64,000 nt of DNA from Kineosporia aurantiaca JCM 3230 (lineage in GTDB: Bacteria; Actinomycetota; Actinomycetes; Actinomycetales; Kineosporiaceae): the NCBI GenBank assembly GCA_000719025.1, contig JODP01000016.1, positions 137,989-201,988 of the forward strand, read 5' to 3'. Of the stretch, positions 61,016 to 64,000 are shown piece by piece. The notes under the pieces are model-generated. The model was given only the letters and a program-made list of their open reading frames with translations. It searched no databases and had not been told where the DNA came from. The translations under genes and the position numbers were made by a program. The stretch's first letter is position 1. Each line of letters opens with the position of its first letter.

Positions 61016-61980
61016 AGCTTTTCCTGTCGGTAGTACTTAGCCGCCGCGGGATGCAGCTCGAGTCCGCCGGTCAGGATTGCCGTTCTTAGGTCAGTCTGGT
61101 TCGCGGCGGGTACGGCGGCGGCAATGGCGGCCCGGCGGGCAAAGATTGTCGAGATCACCGTGGTGACCATGTCCGGATCCGCGTCCGCCCGGGTGACCAG
61201 CAAGTTCGCCAGGGCCAGGGTGTCCACCTGCTGGGTGATCCCGTACCGGCCGGGCGGGATCGCCGCGGGCCGATAGACGGCGCCGTAGGTAGCCCGCATC
61301 TGCCGGGGTAGCTCACCCAGACCGAGCAGACGGATGGGCATCCTCTTAGCCGCGTTCTGGATGGCTGCGGTGGGCACCCCGCCGGACCAGAAAACCGCGT
61401 CCACATCACCCTTCTGCAGAGCGTTGAGCCCATCCACGATGCCGAGTTCCTTCTCCTGGACGGAAACTTCGGCCAGACCCAGCAAGCGCCGGGCGATCAG
61501 CGCAGTACCGGACCCCGGATCCCCGATCGCCACCTTCAGCCCGGCCAGGTCCGTCACCGACCGGATCTTCGAACCGCTCGGCACGACCACGTGGTAGTAG
61601 TCGTCGTAGATCCGGGCGATGGCCCGCAGCGGAATGTCCGCCGACCCGTCCTCGGCCGACCTCCGCTCGTTCTGCGCCTCCGCCGCATCGTTCGCGCTCA
61701 CCGCGAGGTCGGCCTGCCCGTTCTCCAGCCGGGCCAGGTTCTCGATGCTCCCGGACGAGGGCAGCACCACGACCGACAGCGACGGATGAGCCTTCTCCAG
61801 CTCGTGGGCCACCGCCGTGGCCCAGGCGAAGTAGACCCCGGCCGTCGTCCCCGCGGTGATCACGATCCGGTCCGGCCCGGTCTCGTCCCGGAGCGCAGAA
61901 CCGCCCGGGCTCCCCGCCGCCGAGCAGAACAGGGGAACCAGCAGGAGCATCGTCAGAACGAACGCTCGGGACTGCCGCAT
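61012..61980 (-). CDS. TAXI-family solute-binding protein
   Basis: 322 residues from ATG 61980 (M1 at 61998 is less likely). Signal peptide ends LLLVPLFCSAA; the Cys could be lipidated, though Phe at -1 is unusual. The TAXI family is recognised by VITAGTTAGVYFAWA, LPSSGSIENLARL and the GDPGSGTALIARRLLG segment. TAXI proteins usually feed TRAP transporters, but no TRAP permease is near; its position beside gluK suggests a sensory role. Confidence 0.9.
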   Translation of the reverse strand: MRQSRAFVLTMLLLVPLFCSAAGSPGGSALRDETGPDRIVITAGTTAGVYFAWATAVAHELEKAHPSLSVVVLPSSGSIENLARLENGQADLAVSANDAAEAQNERRSAEDGSADIPLRAIARIYDDYYHVVVPSGSKIRSVTDLAGLKVAIGDPGSGTALIARRLLGLAEVSVQEKELGIVDGLNALQKGDVDAVFWSGGVPTAAIQNAAKRMPIRLLGLGELPRQMRATYGAVYRPAAIPPGRYGITQQVDTLALANLLVTRADADPDMVTTVISTIFARRAAIAAAVPAANQTDLRTAILTGGLELHPAAAKYYRQEKL

Positions 61981-62072
61981 CGGCCCACCATGCCCCATTC
62001 GGGGCGCCGGTGTCCTGAGGACCGAGCCGGGCGGACTTTTGCGGGTCCGGCGCGTCGTACAGTTGAGGTGCT

Positions 62073-63587
62073 ATGACGATCGAAGACGTGATCTCCTCCG
62101 AAGCCGCGCCGATCCGCACCTACGAGGTGCGCACGTTCGGCTGTCAGATGAACGTGCACGACTCCGAGCGCCTGGCGGGTCTGCTGGACGCGGCCGGGTA
62201 CGTGCCCGCCGAGGCCGGGGGAGAAGGCGCCGACCTGGTCGTCTTCAACACCTGCGCGGTCCGCGAGAACGCGGACAACAAGCTCTACGGCAATCTCGGT
62301 CAGCTGGCCCCGGTGAAGGCCGGGCGCCCGGACATGCAGATCGCCGTGGGTGGCTGCCTGGCCCAGAAGGACCGGGACACGATCGTCAAGAAGGCGCCTT
62401 GGGTGGACGTCGTCTTCGGCACGCACAACATCGGGTCGCTGCCGGTCCTGCTGGAACGGGCCCGACACAACGCATCGGCCCAGGTGGAGATCCTGGAGTC
62501 GCTGGAGGTCTTCCCCTCCACGTTGCCGACCCGGCGGGACTCGGCCGCCGCGGCCTGGGTGTCGATCAGCGTCGGCTGCAACAACACCTGCACCTTCTGC
62601 ATCGTGCCGAGCCTGCGCGGCAAGGAACGCGACCGTCGGCCGGGAGATGTCCTGGCCGAGGTCGAGGCCCTGGTCGCCGAGGGCGTGGTCGAGGTGACGC
62701 TGCTCGGGCAGAACGTCAACACCTACGGCGTCGAGTTCGGTGACCGCGGCGCCTTCGCCGCGTTGCTCCGGGCCTGCGGCACGATCGAGGGGCTGGAGCG
62801 GATCCGGTTCACCAGCCCGCACCCGGCCGCCTTCACCGACGACGTGATCGACGCGATGGCCGAGACCCCGAACGTGATGCCCCAACTGCACATGCCCCTG
62901 CAGTCCGGCTCCGACCGGATGCTGAAGGAGATGCGGCGCTCGTACCGCTCACAGAAGTTCCTCGGCATCCTGGACCGGGTCCGGGAGCGGATTCCGCACG
63001 CGGCGATCTCGACCGACATCATCGTCGGCTTCCCGGGGGAGACCGAGGAGGACTTCCAGGGCACGCTCGACGTGGTGGCACAGGCCCGGTTCGCCCAGGC
63101 CTTCACGTTCCAGTACTCACAGCGCCCCGGTACCCCGGCGGCCACGCTGCCGGACCAGCTGCCGAAGAAGGTCGTCCAGGAGCGGTACGAGCGGCTGATC
63201 CAGCTTCAGGAGGAGATCTCCTGGCAGGAGAACCGCAAGCTGGAGGGCGAGGTCGTCGAGCTGCTGGTGACCGAGAGCCAAGGTCGTAAGGACGGCGCGA
63301 CGACCCGGCTGTCCGGTCGGGCCCGGGACAATCGCCTGGTGCACTTCAGCGTGCCGGAAGGCGCAGCCACTCCCCGGCCGGGGGATTTCGCCTCGGTGCG
63401 GATCTCGTACGGGGCGCCGCACCACCTGGTGGCCGACGATTCCGGTCCGGCCTACGCAGTCCGGCGCAGCCGAGCCGGCGATGCCTGGGACCAGCGACAG
63501 ATCGACGCGTGCGGGCCGGCTCCGGCCGCGCCCGGTGTTGCCCCCCGCTCGATCGCGCTCGGCCTTCCGGTGCTCCGACGAGGCTGA
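62073..63587 (+). CDS. miaB: tRNA-2-methylthio-N6-dimethylallyladenosine synthase MiaB
   Basis: 504 residues. MiaB adds a methylthio group to i6A37 of tRNAs reading U-starting codons. Cluster cysteines are in TFGCQMNVHDSE, NTCAVREN and GGCLAQKD; the radical SAM motif is VGCNNTCTFCIVP; a TRAM domain near residues 385-450 ends in HHLVAD. QMNVHDSE distinguishes MiaB from RimO. The C-terminus has a ~45-residue Pro/Ala-rich tail. Confidence 0.95.
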   Translation: MTIEDVISSEAAPIRTYEVRTFGCQMNVHDSERLAGLLDAAGYVPAEAGGEGADLVVFNTCAVRENADNKLYGNLGQLAPVKAGRPDMQIAVGGCLAQKDRDTIVKKAPWVDVVFGTHNIGSLPVLLERARHNASAQVEILESLEVFPSTLPTRRDSAAAAWVSISVGCNNTCTFCIVPSLRGKERDRRPGDVLAEVEALVAEGVVEVTLLGQNVNTYGVEFGDRGAFAALLRACGTIEGLERIRFTSPHPAAFTDDVIDAMAETPNVMPQLHMPLQSGSDRMLKEMRRSYRSQKFLGILDRVRERIPHAAISTDIIVGFPGETEEDFQGTLDVVAQARFAQAFTFQYSQRPGTPAATLPDQLPKKVVQERYERLIQLQEEISWQENRKLEGEVVELLVTESQGRKDGATTRLSGRARDNRLVHFSVPEGAATPRPGDFASVRISYGAPHHLVADDSGPAYAVRRSRAGDAWDQRQIDACGPAPAAPGVAPRSIALGLPVLRRG

Positions 63588-63642
63588 TTTCTGGCGCGGT
63601 GTAGTCATTTTGGGTTACTTGGCATCTGGACGTCGTGTCGAT

Positions 63643-63671
63643 TTGACCTCCTGATGGGGCGTCCGTAAGGT
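63643..63671 (+). promoter_or_regulatory. rRNA operon promoter P1
   Basis: TTGACC at 63643-63648, 17 nt, then TAAGGT at 63666-63671: good sigma-70-type hexamers with ideal spacing upstream of an rRNA leader. Confidence 0.75.
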
Positions 63672-63825
63672 TTTACCTGTTGGCAGCGCGGGAGGCACGG
63701 ACACGAAAGTGGCCGGTCCCGGGGTCAACTTCCCTCGAACTTCTTCCGAGGTCTAGCCCATGCGGGTTCGACCTCAGAAGTTCGCCCTGGGAGTCCGGAT
63801 GGACGAAGCAGCGAAAACCTTCTGG

Positions 63826-63831
63826 TAAGGT
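63826..63831 (+). promoter_or_regulatory. rRNA operon promoter P2 (-10 element)
   Basis: A second TAAGGT at 63826-63831 preceded about 18 nt upstream by GACGAA. Same -10 as P1, giving the multi-promoter layout usual for actinobacterial rrn operons. Confidence 0.6.
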
Positions 63832-63899
63832 TTACACCGCTCGGTCAGCCGGGTAGGTTAGAGAGGTTGCCCCGGGAAGCCACGGAAACGTGGGGGATG

Positions 63900-64000
63900 G
63901 TGAGCGTCCGCTCCTTGAGAACTCAACAGCGCATCTGAACAACCGATGCCAATTTGGTCAGCACTAGCTGGCTACTTGGCTGATGGTCCTCGGTTTTGTC
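63900..64000 (+). other. rRNA operon leader with antitermination-type element
   Basis: CTCCTTGAGAACTCAACAGC around 63911-63930 is the conserved element found shortly upstream of 16S rRNA genes in actinobacteria. The 16S gene would begin just past the window end. No 16S sequence is present here. Confidence 0.7.

Noticed and set aside
63588..64000. tRNA genes or start of 16S rRNA
   Set aside because: Only promoter and leader elements are visible; the window ends before 16S, and no tRNA cloverleaf was recognised here or in other gaps.

Overview
The window is chromosomal DNA from a high-GC actinobacterium. The evidence is the strong GC bias at third codon positions, frequent GTG/TTG starts, many 4-nt ATGA/GTGA gene overlaps, and a gene order that follows the conserved actinobacterial block truB-ribF-rpsO-pnp-M16 protease-dapB-thyA-dapA-rnj-ftsK-rimO-pgsA-cinA-clgR-nei-lhr-DUF3046-recA-recX-gluABCD-miaB, known from Streptomyces. 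The genus cannot be fixed from the sequence. A Kineosporiales-like or related actinomycete is a guess. The window opens inside truB and closes in the leader of a ribosomal RNA operon, before the 16S gene.

Layout. 1-6.3 kb: tRNA/ribosome/RNA-decay genes (truB, ribF, rpsO, pnp) and an M16 peptidase. 6.4-9.5 kb: an accessory insert with ethanolamine ammonia-lyase (eutBC) and two MarR-type regulators. 9.5-10.1 kb: decayed sequence, including the start of an ECF sigma factor gene. 10.1-17.4 kb: dapB, a membrane acyltransferase-like protein, GNAT, HAD phosphatase, thyA-dfrA, dapA and RNase J. 17.4-20.4 kb: pseudouridine catabolism (psuK-psuG) and a secreted SGNH hydrolase. 20.6-27.6 kb: ftsK, an NYN-domain protein, rimO-pgsA-pncC and clgR. 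27.7-34.1 kb: endonuclease VIII, an ArsR-MFS efflux pair with a clear operator, a tyrosine-phosphatase-like protein, a PHP phosphoesterase carrying a 9-bp minisatellite, and a broken DUF222/HNH gene. 34.3-46.3 kb: lhr, DUF3046, a DrrAB-like ABC exporter, an ankyrin protein, and SOS-regulated recA with an unusually extended recX.

47.0-54.6 kb is the most unusual stretch. It is a compact, same-strand set of a flavoprotein monooxygenase-like enzyme, an FMN alpha-hydroxy-acid oxidase, a divergent cytochrome P450, a cation/proton antiporter, a response-regulator-like protein without its phosphorylation residues, and an acyl-CoA/AMP ligase. Most junctions overlap by 4 nt. Two paralogous PRC-barrel genes bracket the set exactly. 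It looks like an undescribed small-molecule pathway with its own regulator.

55.2-62.0 kb holds the glutamate ABC importer gluABCD, divergent from a GluR/GluK-like two-component system. A perfect 20-bp tandem direct repeat lies between them, and a TAXI-type binding protein lies next to the kinase. miaB follows, then the rRNA promoter/leader region.
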